A stretch of DNA of 64,000 nucleotides from Lujinxingia litoralis (GTDB lineage: Bacteria; Myxococcota_A; Bradymonadia; Bradymonadales; Bradymonadaceae): NCBI RefSeq assembly GCF_003260125.1, contig NZ_QHKO01000002.1, positions 124,001 through 188,000 on the forward strand, given 5' to 3'. Position numbers and translations under genes: made by a program. Shown one piece after another: positions 17,266-26,173 of the stretch (position 1 is its first letter; every line of letters starts with the position of its first letter). The notes beneath the pieces are model-generated. The model saw only the letters and a list, made by a program, of their open reading frames with translations, was not told the origin of the DNA and did not search any database.

Positions 17266-18194
17266 CCTCGTTCTTCCTCAATGTGGCGACGGAAGACTTC
17301 GGAGCGGAAGGGACGAAAGCCGGACGCGTGACTCTCAAAGAGGTGGGTTTCAATCTCTACGAGTTGGCTGTCGTCGATGGTGTAGATGTTGAATTTTCCG
17401 GCCATCTTCGGGCCTCCTCCCTCCACCGAGGTGCTCCCGGCTTCACAGACAAAAGTCGTGCCGGCTTCGCCAAGTTTGGGGACCTGGAGCACGGAGAGGT
17501 AGTGATTGTGGCCATGGAGGATCAGATCGACGTTTTTCTGACGCAGCGTGGTCAGCACCGACTCCGCATTGATCATGCGGCGGTTGAAGTTGAAGCGGTG
17601 ATGTTCATCGGCCATCAGCGGGTGATGTACGACCACGATCTTAAAGCGTGACTTCAGCCTTTCGTCGTCGAGCATTCGGGCGGCCTGCTCGAGCTCATCG
17701 TCGTCCACTCGTCCGGTGGCAAAGAGCCAGGGGGTGGCGATGCCGCTGTTCAGTCCGATGATCGCCACGTCCTCGCGCAGATGGCAGAAGGGATATCCTC
17801 GTTCGAGCTGGTATTCAGGTAGGTCGCTCTTCAAGTACTCCTTGAAGTGTCGCTCAAAGCGACCGGAGCTTGCGGCGCCCGGGGTGTAGTAGTCGTGATT
17901 GCCCGGCACCACGCTCACCCGGGAGAAGGCAGACTCGATGCTGCGGATGATCTCGGCGGCGGCGGCAAACTCTGAGTCGAGCGCCAGGTTGGTCAGATCG
18001 CCGCTGATCACGATGTGATCGACGTTGAGGGAGTCCAGCGCTTCCAGGGCGCGCTCTACCACGGATGTGGAGTGCGCTTTGGAGCGATTGAGCAGGAGGT
18101 TGAGTCCGCCGACCATCCGCTTGTTGAGGTACTCCCAGGGGCGAATACGGTCGATGGCAAGGATGTGAAGATCGGAGATGTGGCCGATGCGCAT
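17262..18194 (-). CDS. Calcineurin-like metallophosphoesterase
   Basis: All blocks of the binuclear metal site of the superfamily are present: 'ISDLH' (D8, H10), 'VISGDLTN', 'VPGNHDYY', 'VVVHHPLM' and 'HGHNH'. The length of 310 residues fits a single catalytic domain with a small C-terminal extension. No signal peptide is visible, so it is probably cytosolic. It heads a tight operon with two paralogous unknown proteins, and its stop overlaps the next start. Substrates in this superfamily range from cyclic nucleotides to nucleic acids and lipid A precursors, so the substrate cannot be predicted. Confidence 0.87.
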   Translation of the reverse strand: MRIGHISDLHILAIDRIRPWEYLNKRMVGGLNLLLNRSKAHSTSVVERALEALDSLNVDHIVISGDLTNLALDSEFAAAAEIIRSIESAFSRVSVVPGNHDYYTPGAASSGRFERHFKEYLKSDLPEYQLERGYPFCHLREDVAIIGLNSGIATPWLFATGRVDDDELEQAARMLDDERLKSRFKIVVVHHPLMADEHHRFNFNRRMINAESVLTTLRQKNVDLILHGHNHYLSVLQVPKLGEAGTTFVCEAGSTSVEGGGPKMAGKFNIYTIDDSQLVEIETHLFESHASGFRPFRSEVFRRHIEEERG

Positions 18195-18251
18195 GGCGCG
18201 GCTCCTGAAGTTGAGCGGTAGGAGCGCTCAACAGCCAGGAGCCGGAGCGCG

Positions 18252-21200
18252 TCAGGGATTGGTTTCGCCGCCGGCGGGAATCAATTCAATGGTGTGGCTG
18301 GCGACGTTATTTGCGCGGTTAACATCCCCGAACTCATCAAGCGGGTCAACGACCACATGGAGATAGGCGGTGCCGGTGGGGTGGGTTCCCGGCACGTTGA
18401 TCTGTCCGGTCAGGTCGTGGGCGTCTCCGGCAGCGATGGTGGCGAGCACGAAGTCTCCCAGGAGCTGGTCCTGATCGGGGCGCCAGGTGGGGGATTCGCC
18501 CAGGTACACCTCGTAGCGTGGCGCGGGCGCGTCGTCTCCGCCCAAATTGGCCACGGTGAATCCGTAACGTACCACGTCACCGCCCTGGTAGCTGCCCGGC
18601 CCGATGGTCAGGCTCGAGGCGCGGAGATCCACTCCGGGGAGATCTTCAGCTTCCAGATGATAGCTGACCCGGCGCGCGCTGCCTCCCACGGAGACTTCGA
18701 GGAAGTAGCGTCCGGAGACCGGCGGAACGTAGCCGTTGAGCTCCGCCAGTGGGAGCCCCGGGGCCGACTCGTCGATATCATCGGGGGTGCGGTTTGGACG
18801 GTAGATTTGCATGCGGAGAATGCCCGGCTGGGTCGGCGGATCCAGTCGCGCGCGCAGCGTGACGGGTTGCCCGGCGGCCAACTCCACATAGTACATATCG
18901 ACGTCCCCCACCGGGCAGCGGTCGAGGGCGGTGGGGACGTCCAGGGCGGCGCGCAAGCCGGTGGCTGAGTCGAAGTCGTCGTTGGGCTCGAAGTCACCAT
19001 CGCATCGGAGTTCCGGATCGACCTCGCGTACGTCCAGGGTCAGCTCGTAGTTGGTGCTGGCTTCCGGGTCCAGCGGGACCAGCGACACGCGCAAAAAGTA
19101 GCACTGGGCACCGTTGACATAGTCGACGCCGACCTGCTCCTGGTCCACGCCGCTTCGGGCCGAGGTATCGACGACGGCGCGATCCGCAGAGTAGAGGCGT
19201 AGGTCGAGGTCTCCCTGGCTGTTGAGGAAGTCAATGCGGGCGTCGAACTGTTGTCCGTCATCGACGCAGATTTCGTAGTAGTCGCTCTGGCCAGCGCAGG
19301 CCAGGAGGTTGCTGAAGGTGCCTCCGCTGAGTGGCGCCGCCTGATCAAAAGAGGTGTTTGGCGAGAAAGGATCGTAGCAGCGGGTGAATACCTCAAAGGA
19401 CTGGCTGAAGGAGACGTTGTTGGTCACGCGAGACTCGTTGAGTTCGCCGGCCGGGTCGAGCATCAGTGCCAGGTGGTAGGTTCCGTCGGTCACCGCCGCG
19501 CTCAGTTCCACCGGCAGGTCGATCTGGCGACTGGAGCCGGGGGCGATGGTGGTGATGGGGAAGTTGCCCAGCACGATGTCACTCGGCGCGCCGAGTTCGC
19601 GAGACGTGGTAAGGACGGCCCGGGCTTCGAATGCACCGGTGGGGAGTTGGCCTAGGTTGACGATTTCCGCGCTCAGTTCCATGAGGGCTCCGGCCGACCA
19701 GCTCGCGCGGGGCGGAATCGAGAGGTCGCGTGGGAGCACGTCGACATCCGTGGCGGGGTCGAGGATCTGGACATCGAGTTCGTAGTAATTCTGGTCGTCC
19801 ACGCTCTGGCCACAAACCGAGAAGGGGTAGCGCCGGCTCTGCGGTGCGAGAAACACGGCGACCTGCTGCTCATCTTCGCTAAAGCTACGATCGAGCTGTT
19901 GCGAGCCGTCCGGGGCGTAGAGCGTCGTCTCCAGGGGGCCGCGGTCGGTGTCGAAGCGGGTGGTTACCACCAGGCTCTGCCCCGCGCTGACCTGAGCTGC
20001 AAAGAAATCACAGCGGTTCGGTTCACAGATGGCCGCCTGGTAACTTCCCTCATCGAGATCGGTGCCATTGAAGACCTGGTGGTTCGGGCTGTTGGCGTCT
20101 TCGATGCAGGTGCAGAAGGGCCCGTCGACCTGAAGCACATTGGCGCCGGTGCGGCGATTGTTGCTCACCGAGGCTTCCGGGAGGCGCTCCTCAACATCGA
20201 CCACGATGCCAAAACTCTGTTCCGGGACGAAGTTGGCGCATTGCGCTTCGACTTCGAAACTCAGCTCCAGACACTCGCCCGGGTTGATGTTGGGGATCTC
20301 GAAGCTCTCGAACGCTTCTGCGGTGAAATCCACAGCGGTGCCCGGCGAGCGGAAAAGCTGCCCGCGGGTGGGCCCCGACGCGTTGGATCCGTCGACGCAG
20401 ATTTCCGCGTGCAGCGTGATAACATCGCCCTGGTCGGCGCTTTGCGGCACGGCGAGGCTGGCCACAAAGAGATCGATGTCTGCCTCATCGGTGATCGTCA
20501 CCGGTGCCAGCTGAACATTCTGGTTGTTGGAGCGGAAGGGTTCGTCCAGTGCCCCCAGGGGGTCGCAGATGATGTAGGGGAAGTACACGCCCGGTGCGAA
20601 GAGACCGGGCACGGTGATGGATCGACTCATCTCGCGTTCGGCGGCGCTGGCCATGGAGGTGATGTTGAGGTTGGTCAGGCGAAGATCGTTGTCGGGGTTA
20701 ACCCGGGCTTCACGGCCCAGATAGACGCCGCAGAAAAAGCTCCCCACATCCAGCGTGCCCTCGTTGGCAATGGTGGCGTTCACCTGGAGGTTGCCGCCGA
20801 GGTAGGTGTTAAGCGGGCTGACGGCGAAGTCGCGAACCACAATGTCCGGGCCTTCGACGAGCTGATCGGAGACGATGATCGGTTCGGGAGTGGAGATTTC
20901 GTTGTTCGTTAAGGTGCTCTCTTCAATCTGGCCGTCCTCCGAGTAGGCCTCGACAAAGAGATAGACCTGAAGCTCGCCATTGAGGGGAGGGAGGACCTCT
21001 TCGTTGAGGACGAAGTCGTCGGGGCCGATGACGCGGGAGGCCAGGGCGGGAAGCCCGATGGGGGCGCTCTCGTGGATCAGGGTCGCGGAGTCGTCTCGCA
21101 CCGGGTTGCCGATCTGCAGGTAGGTGCGGTGAACGACGTTGAAGATGTCTTCGCCCCCGCGATTGGCCAGAACAAATCCGCGGGTGACTTTGCCGAGGGC

Positions 21201-22046
21201 GGGGAAAGCGCGATCGGGGCTGACGACCAGATCAGAGACGCTGATGTCGGGAAGCCCGGAGTCGACGTTTTCCACGCGCAGTGGTGCGAGACCGACGGTG
21301 AGGTTGTCTTCCGGGTGCGTGTCGACCAGCTCGCCATCTGGATCGATGGCGATGACAACATAGTAAGTGCCGGCGTCGATGGTCGGGACCGTGGCGGAGA
21401 AGCCCACATTGCGAGTTGCCCCCATGGTGAGCACCTCGCCGCCTTCGGAGGTAGCCTCGACACGAGTTTCGCCCAGGACCGTCAGTGTCGGGAGATCCTC
21501 ACGCGAGACCTCGGCATCTACCGAGAGGTAGGCCCGCACGGGGATCGCGGTCATGACGGCCGAGGCGGTGCGGTTGATCAGGTCGAATGACAGGGTTGCC
21601 TCTTCGCCGGTACGCACGTTGGCCGGGCGTCCGCTGGCGTTTTCGACCGCGATGTCAATCGGGTCAAAGACGCGATACGTCACCTCTTTGCGGTCGGCCA
21701 CCTTGCCTTCGTAGAGCGCTTCAACGACCAGGGTGTAGTCGCCGACCGATGTGTACTGGTGGTTGGCGGCCCCTTCCACGCCATCGCCGCTGACCCGGGT
21801 TCCGTCACCGAAATTCACCAGCCAGCTGAAGGCGTCTTCAGCTCGGCCCTGTGCCGGGGTGATGCTCAAGGAAAGGTTTACCTCGACGTCGGGGTAACCC
21901 GAAGCGGGGCGAAGCTCGTTGAGGGTCAGTGTGCCCGCTCCGTCGGCGGCGGTGTCCTCGCCACATCCCATCAGGCTCAGCGGGAGAAGTGTGAGCGCTA
22001 CCAAGAGCGCCAGAGAGGCCAGGGGGAAGTCGAGGGGCTTGCGCAT
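18252..22046 (-). CDS. Large lipoprotein with PKD, CARDB and pre-peptidase C-terminal domains
   Basis: The signal sequence ends in the lipobox 'LSLMGC' (C28). A PKD-like domain (about 40-130, with 'WLVNFGDGTRVSGDG') is followed by about six CARDB-type Ig-like repeats (each with a pattern like 'LAL...DPAGELNESRVTNN') and three pre-peptidase C-terminal (PPC) beta-sandwich domains, in the order CARDB x4, PPC, CARDB, PPC, PPC, CARDB. Repeat endings 'DPDGELVDTHPEDN', 'DPLGALDEPFRSNN' and 'DPLDEFGDVNRANN' show the duplication. No enzyme domain is present, so it is probably an adhesive or scaffolding protein on the outer membrane. It is 1264 residues and acidic. Confidence 0.82.
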   Translation of the reverse strand: MRKPLDFPLASLALLVALTLLPLSLMGCGEDTAADGAGTLTLNELRPASGYPDVEVNLSLSITPAQGRAEDAFSWLVNFGDGTRVSGDGVEGAANHQYTSVGDYTLVVEALYEGKVADRKEVTYRVFDPIDIAVENASGRPANVRTGEEATLSFDLINRTASAVMTAIPVRAYLSVDAEVSREDLPTLTVLGETRVEATSEGGEVLTMGATRNVGFSATVPTIDAGTYYVVIAIDPDGELVDTHPEDNLTVGLAPLRVENVDSGLPDISVSDLVVSPDRAFPALGKVTRGFVLANRGGEDIFNVVHRTYLQIGNPVRDDSATLIHESAPIGLPALASRVIGPDDFVLNEEVLPPLNGELQVYLFVEAYSEDGQIEESTLTNNEISTPEPIIVSDQLVEGPDIVVRDFAVSPLNTYLGGNLQVNATIANEGTLDVGSFFCGVYLGREARVNPDNDLRLTNLNITSMASAAEREMSRSITVPGLFAPGVYFPYIICDPLGALDEPFRSNNQNVQLAPVTITDEADIDLFVASLAVPQSADQGDVITLHAEICVDGSNASGPTRGQLFRSPGTAVDFTAEAFESFEIPNINPGECLELSFEVEAQCANFVPEQSFGIVVDVEERLPEASVSNNRRTGANVLQVDGPFCTCIEDANSPNHQVFNGTDLDEGSYQAAICEPNRCDFFAAQVSAGQSLVVTTRFDTDRGPLETTLYAPDGSQQLDRSFSEDEQQVAVFLAPQSRRYPFSVCGQSVDDQNYYELDVQILDPATDVDVLPRDLSIPPRASWSAGALMELSAEIVNLGQLPTGAFEARAVLTTSRELGAPSDIVLGNFPITTIAPGSSRQIDLPVELSAAVTDGTYHLALMLDPAGELNESRVTNNVSFSQSFEVFTRCYDPFSPNTSFDQAAPLSGGTFSNLLACAGQSDYYEICVDDGQQFDARIDFLNSQGDLDLRLYSADRAVVDTSARSGVDQEQVGVDYVNGAQCYFLRVSLVPLDPEASTNYELTLDVREVDPELRCDGDFEPNDDFDSATGLRAALDVPTALDRCPVGDVDMYYVELAAGQPVTLRARLDPPTQPGILRMQIYRPNRTPDDIDESAPGLPLAELNGYVPPVSGRYFLEVSVGGSARRVSYHLEAEDLPGVDLRASSLTIGPGSYQGGDVVRYGFTVANLGGDDAPAPRYEVYLGESPTWRPDQDQLLGDFVLATIAAGDAHDLTGQINVPGTHPTGTAYLHVVVDPLDEFGDVNRANNVASHTIELIPAGGETNP

Positions 22047-22434
22047 GAGGATTACCGCGTAAAAGAGAGCACAGAGTAGAAGAAGACTGGTGGCGCGAGC
22101 GGACGCCGCGCCCTGGTGGCCAGTGTACAGGTTGCATCGCGTGGACGGCGAGGGGGGCCATCTTGGTCAATGAAGTCCCTCATTTCAAGCGAGGTCGGAA
22201 CGATGATGGATGGGGAATCGTGGGGATGAGGGCGTTCCCTTAACGTCGTGTAAAGTAGGCGCTCCGGGCGCCGATGCGTCTTGACGAAGTTTCAAGCGCT
22301 GGTCTAGCTTGGAACAACGTTACACCCCCCCCTCCCCGCGAACCCCCACTTGCACGTGGCTTTATTCCATCCTTGCATCGGTCACGCCTGTGTGCCGGGG
22401 CGCATATCCTGAAAGTGAAGCAGGAGGAACGCTC
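22047..22434. other. Divergent intergenic region (388 bases)
   Basis: The region separates the large lipoprotein gene (minus) from the membrane-protein gene (plus). It holds a candidate promoter for the plus strand (see 22281-22310) and a C-rich run near 22323. I see no convincing promoter or strong ribosome binding site for the minus-strand gene, no tRNA and no ORF with coding character. Confidence 0.5.
22281..22310 (+). promoter_or_regulatory. Candidate sigma70-type promoter for the membrane-protein gene
   Basis: TTGACG at 22281-22286 is followed after 16 bases by TCTAGC, or after 18 bases by TAGCTT. The -10 match is weak (3 of 6). It would give a 5' leader of roughly 115 bases before the TTG start at 22435. 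Confidence 0.35.
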
Positions 22435-22437
22435 TTG
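22422..22437 (+). promoter_or_regulatory. Ribosome binding site and TTG start of the membrane-protein gene
   Basis: AGGAGGA at 22422-22428 lies 6 bases before TTG 22435. The upstream ATG at 22309 has no such site and would add 42 residues of unrelated composition. Confidence 0.65.
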
Positions 22438-23661
22438 TCGACGAATAACAACAAGCCAGATCTTTCGGACTTGAAGGCGCGGTTGGGATTGAAGCCCGCG
22501 GCGAAGTCCGGTGCATCAAAGCCTGTTTCGGGCAGCGGTTCGGGCGCCAGTGCGTCGGGCGCGCGCGCCACGATTCCTCGTGCCGGGGCGGCCACCCCGA
22601 CTCCGAGTGCAAAGCCCGCCACGTCTGCGCCCATGGGTGAGACGGCGGTGGCCGCTGCCTCCAGGCCCGCACCGAGGGCTGCGACACCGCAGGCACAGCC
22701 GGCGGCCTCTCAACCCGTCCAGGCGGCTGCGACTCGTCCGGCAGGTCCGCCGGCGGCTGCTGCCGGACCTCCGCCTACCGCCATGGTGCCGCCGCCCCGG
22801 GCCAAGGTTGAGGAGCGGCCCAAACCTCGGCCGATCAGCGATAAAGAGTTGGCTGAAATTGACGCTGCGGCCAAGGGGATGGATGAGGGAGGTATTTTCT
22901 CGAAGAGCGCGATCATTGGGATGGTCGTGCTGGCGTTTGTCGGGGCCTTTTTTGGCTACTTTACGGCACAGGGGCAGCAGAGTCGGCAGATTGAGCAGAC
23001 GCGTGTTGAAGATGCCAGAGCCCTGCAGGAGGCGATCGACCCGGCGCTGACATCGTTCGCCGGCGTTGCGGATCGCATCACCAAGCTCTCGGCGACCGAG
23101 GTGGATTTTGAGGCCGCCGAAGCCCTGGGTGAGGCCAAGTTCGTGGTCTCGGGCGATGTGCTCGCCAGCAATCGCTTGCTGCTCGGCCGGGATGTGATTA
23201 GCCCGCTGACCGCGTACATGGCGCAATCCGCGGTGCTCTCGGAGATGATTGCCGAGCACCGTCGTTTGACGGCGCTGGATAAGGCCGAGATCGAGGGCCT
23301 GCTCTCGGAGAACGACGTGCTGGATGAGTCCCTTGTGGCGGTGGTTTTTGATTACCGCCACCTCTTTACCCAGGGCGGAAACGAGGGGTATCGGCCGCGT
23401 CCCGGACGTCTGATGACTCTTAAAAATCTCGATCGGGATGATGAAGGGATGCTGGAGGCCAGCATGCTTAATTCGTCGCGGACGCAAAAAGTAGAAATGC
23501 AGGCGCTGGTGCCGTTGGAGCGTAATGAGCTCATTAAGTCGGCGGGCGATAACGCACTGCAGCGCTACGAGCGCCGCGTCAAGGATCTCAAAGAGCGGAC
23601 CGAAGCCCTCAAGCAGCGCATCAACCCTCTGAGTTCCGCGCTTAGCGAATTGGCCGGTTAA
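22435..23661 (+). CDS. Single-pass membrane protein with Ala/Pro-rich cytoplasmic tail
   Basis: This 408-residue protein has an N-terminal disordered region of about 110 residues rich in Ala, Pro, Ser and Gly, a charged linker, one transmembrane helix at about 158-177 ('AIIGMVVLAFVGAFFGYF') and a C-terminal ~230-residue helical domain that should face the periplasm. No family is recognised. The start is a TTG, decided by an adjacent AGGAGGA. The gene is followed by a rho-independent terminator. The architecture (disordered tail, TM, helical periplasmic domain) recalls envelope-anchored adaptor proteins of Myxococcota-like bacteria, but the role is unknown. Confidence 0.7.
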   Translation: MSTNNNKPDLSDLKARLGLKPAAKSGASKPVSGSGSGASASGARATIPRAGAATPTPSAKPATSAPMGETAVAAASRPAPRAATPQAQPAASQPVQAAATRPAGPPAAAAGPPPTAMVPPPRAKVEERPKPRPISDKELAEIDAAAKGMDEGGIFSKSAIIGMVVLAFVGAFFGYFTAQGQQSRQIEQTRVEDARALQEAIDPALTSFAGVADRITKLSATEVDFEAAEALGEAKFVVSGDVLASNRLLLGRDVISPLTAYMAQSAVLSEMIAEHRRLTALDKAEIEGLLSENDVLDESLVAVVFDYRHLFTQGGNEGYRPRPGRLMTLKNLDRDDEGMLEASMLNSSRTQKVEMQALVPLERNELIKSAGDNALQRYERRVKDLKERTEALKQRINPLSSALSELAG

Positions 23662-23715
23662 ACGGGGCCCCCCGTACTTCGCTTGTGAAAAAACGCGCGC
23701 TGGCGCTAAGGTCCC

Positions 23716-23749
23716 AACCCACGTCGAGAGGTTTCGACGTGGGTTTTTT
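23716..23749 (+). terminator. Rho-independent terminator after the membrane-protein gene
   Basis: A perfect 12-base stem (AACCCACGTCGA at 23716-23727 against 23734-23745) with a 6-base loop is followed by a T-run. It lies inside a longer reading frame for the next gene, showing that the real start of that gene is downstream. Confidence 0.9.
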
Positions 23750-23792
23750 ATTGGCGGTAGATGGAACGACCAGGAGACGAGGAGCCGTGGCG

Positions 23793-25658
23793 ATGGGCAA
23801 GACGCTGGTGGAGTTGTTTGAAGACCAGGTGCAGCGCTCAAGCGTGCGTATGGCGCTTCGTTTTTATGAGGACCAGGCCTGGGAGTCGCGTAGCTGGCGG
23901 GACTGGTGGGAACGCTCTGAGCGGCTGGCCGCCGGGCTGATGGCGTTGGGGGTAGAGGTAGGGGAGCGGGTCGGGTTGATTGCCGCCACGCGTGCCGCCT
24001 GGGTGGAGGCGGATATGGGCATCGTGATGGCGGGGGCTGCCTCGGTGGCGCTTCATCCGGCGATCAGTGAGACCAGTCTGGGGGCGGCGATCTTGAGTTG
24101 TGCGCCGCGTGTTCTCGTGGTGGAAGATCCGGTCCAGATGGCCAAACTGGTGGCACTGCCGGAGGCCCTGGCCTCGGTGGAGGCAGTGATTTACATCGAT
24201 GCCGATGTGATGGTTGGCGCCAGCGGCGGGAGGGCGCGGGAGCTGATGCGCATGGATGCTTTCCGGCTTGATGAGCGCATCGCCGTGCTTTCAATGGAGG
24301 AGCTGGGGCATCTGGGGCGTCGACACCTGGCCGAGGATTCGCGCTATGTGGCTGCGCGGCGGCGCCAGGTGACCCCCGAGATGATCGCCACGGTGGTCTT
24401 TACCGCCGGGACCAGCGGGGAGCCCCGGTCGGTGGCGTTGAGTCACGCCAACCTGGTGGCTCAGGTCGAGGCGATGGCGGCTCTGAGGCTCTTTACTTTT
24501 GACGATGTTCAGCTGCTCTTTCTGCCTCTGGCGCATGTGTTTGCCAAGGTGCTCTACCTGGCGGGCGTGGGTTACGGGATGACGGTGGCCTTTGGGCGAG
24601 GGCCCCGCTGGTTGCTGGAAGATCTGCAGGCGGTTCAGCCCACGCTCATGGCGAGCGTGCCGTGGGTATATGAGCGGCTGCACGGTGAGATTGTCGCTCG
24701 AATCGAAGAAAAAGGGGTGCGAGCGGCGCTGATGCCGGTGGCGCTGGAGGTCGGCAAGGCGGTGCGTCGACGGGTGCTCGGCGGGCAGCGAACCTCGCGA
24801 CTTCTGCGTTGGGAACATGCGTTTTTCTCTAAAGTTTTACTTGAGGATGTGCGCGAGCGTCTGGGGGGTAAGATGCGTTTTCTCATCTGCGGGGGCGCGC
24901 CGCTACGTCCCCAGATTACGGAGTTTTTCCTCTCGACCGGCGTTCTGTTGCTGGAGGGCTACGGGGTAACGGAAGCTTCGGGGGCGGTGGCGTTTAACCT
25001 TCCCGACGATTTTCGCATCGGGAGTGTGGGAAGAGCGCTTCCGGGAGTGGATGTGGCGATTGCGGAGGATGGGGAGATCCTGGTGCGGGGAGCGACGGTG
25101 GCCGCCGGGCTTCGTGACCCGCATGAAAATAAGTGTGTGGATCGCGATGGGTGGCTGCATACCGGCGATATCGGCCGCTTTGATCGCGAGGGTTTTTTGC
25201 ACCTGGTCGATCGGAAACGTGAGGTCATGGTGACCTCCACCGGGAAGCATATTGCGCCGCAACCGCTGGAACATGCGATCGAAGAGTCTCCGTTGGTGGC
25301 TCACGCGGTTCTGGTAGGGGAGGGGCTTCCTTTTATTTCGGCGTTGGTGGCGCTCAATCCCGACGAGCTTCTGGCCTTTGTGCGTGCTCAGGGGCTTGAT
25401 TATCGGGCGTCAGTACGGGAATTGACGACGCATCCCACCGTTCATCAGGCCTTGATGGTTCATCTGGACCAGGTCAACCGCCGGCACACGGTGGCTGAGC
25501 GGGTGCGCCGCATCGCGGTCATTCCGGAGTTTCTTTCGGTAGCCGACCAGACGCTTACGGCATCTGGAGAGGTGCGGCGTCCGGTGGTGCTGGAGCGCTA
25601 TCGCCCGATCATCGATTCACTCTACGCCGATCGACGGGGGGGAGAGGCGGCGTCCTGA
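23793..25658 (+). CDS. Long-chain acyl-CoA synthetase-like (AMP-binding) protein with altered catalytic motifs
   Basis: It shows the ANL adenylating fold of long-chain fatty acyl-CoA ligases: A5 'EGYGVTEASG', A7/A8 'HTGDIGRFDREGFLHLVDRKREVMVTSTGKHIAP' and the C-terminal 'HTVAERVRRIAVIPEFLSV'. Two key motifs deviate. The phosphate loop A3 reads 'TAGTSGEPRS' (204-213) rather than TSGTTGxPKG. In A10 the expected TLKVRR is 'ASGEVRR', placing E593 where the adenylation lysine should be. Activity may therefore be lost or changed. ATG 23793 has GAGGAG 8 bases upstream, and the terminator at 23716-23749 rules out the longer frame from 23685. Length is 621 residues. Confidence 0.85.
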   Translation: MGKTLVELFEDQVQRSSVRMALRFYEDQAWESRSWRDWWERSERLAAGLMALGVEVGERVGLIAATRAAWVEADMGIVMAGAASVALHPAISETSLGAAILSCAPRVLVVEDPVQMAKLVALPEALASVEAVIYIDADVMVGASGGRARELMRMDAFRLDERIAVLSMEELGHLGRRHLAEDSRYVAARRRQVTPEMIATVVFTAGTSGEPRSVALSHANLVAQVEAMAALRLFTFDDVQLLFLPLAHVFAKVLYLAGVGYGMTVAFGRGPRWLLEDLQAVQPTLMASVPWVYERLHGEIVARIEEKGVRAALMPVALEVGKAVRRRVLGGQRTSRLLRWEHAFFSKVLLEDVRERLGGKMRFLICGGAPLRPQITEFFLSTGVLLLEGYGVTEASGAVAFNLPDDFRIGSVGRALPGVDVAIAEDGEILVRGATVAAGLRDPHENKCVDRDGWLHTGDIGRFDREGFLHLVDRKREVMVTSTGKHIAPQPLEHAIEESPLVAHAVLVGEGLPFISALVALNPDELLAFVRAQGLDYRASVRELTTHPTVHQALMVHLDQVNRRHTVAERVRRIAVIPEFLSVADQTLTASGEVRRPVVLERYRPIIDSLYADRRGGEAAS

Positions 25659-25665
25659 GAAAAAA

Positions 25666-25693
25666 TTGACGGCGTTCCCCGGTGTTTTACCGT
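25666..25693 (+). promoter_or_regulatory. Candidate sigma70-type promoter for the PilZ-dapF operon
   Basis: TTGACG at 25666-25671 and TACCGT at 25688-25693 are 16 bases apart. The upstream context AAAAATTGACGG is identical to that of the candidate promoter at 38283. The weak -10 keeps confidence low. Confidence 0.4.
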
Positions 25694-25763
25694 GGACGAC
25701 GTTATGAGGCGGTGGCCACGAGGGCGCACCGGCAGGCACGCAGTTCGGATTACGGAGGATTCG

Positions 25764-26171
25764 ATGAATCGCATCAGCGGCAGCATTCGACGACAGCCCA
25801 GTTTTCGCCCCTCGTTCGCCGGTGTACGCCGACACCCGCGCTGCGAGCTCCGGACCCAGGTCTTTGTGCAGGATGCCGAAGGCTGGGAGATTCCCCTGGA
25901 GAGTATCGACTTCTGCCCGACCGGGATGTTCGTGCGCTCGAACTTCCTCTTTGAGCCCGGGCAGGTTCATACGCTGGTCTTCCGAAGCCCGGCCGGGGAG
26001 TCGATGTACGCGGTGCGCGCCCGTGTGGTCCGCGCGGAGACCGGAGCGGAGTATGGCGATCGCCTTCCGGCCGACTTTGTACCGGGGATGGCCTACGAGT
26101 TTGTCGATGTGGCCCCCCGGGTACGACAGCGCCTCTTCGGGCTGGCCTCTCAGTGTGCCGTGCAGGGCTAA
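25764..26171 (+). CDS. PilZ domain protein
   Basis: This 135-residue protein starts at ATG 25764 with GGAGGA 4 bases upstream; the GTG at 25692 would add 24 unconserved residues. The RxxxR-like 'RRHPRCELR' and, about 25 residues on, 'DFCPTGMFV' fit PilZ (D/N-x-S-x-x-G with Ser replaced by Cys), followed by strands 'HTLVFRSPAGESMYAVRARVVR'. The Ser-to-Cys change may affect c-di-GMP affinity. dapF begins two bases after its stop, so the two are co-transcribed, although no functional link to lysine synthesis is known. Confidence 0.75.
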   Translation: MNRISGSIRRQPSFRPSFAGVRRHPRCELRTQVFVQDAEGWEIPLESIDFCPTGMFVRSNFLFEPGQVHTLVFRSPAGESMYAVRARVVRAETGAEYGDRLPADFVPGMAYEFVDVAPRVRQRLFGLASQCAVQG

Positions 26172-26173
26172 CG

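Noticed and set aside
23685..23792. Longer N-terminus of the acyl-CoA synthetase-like protein
   Set aside because: It spans a strong rho-independent terminator, and a good ribosome binding site exists downstream.
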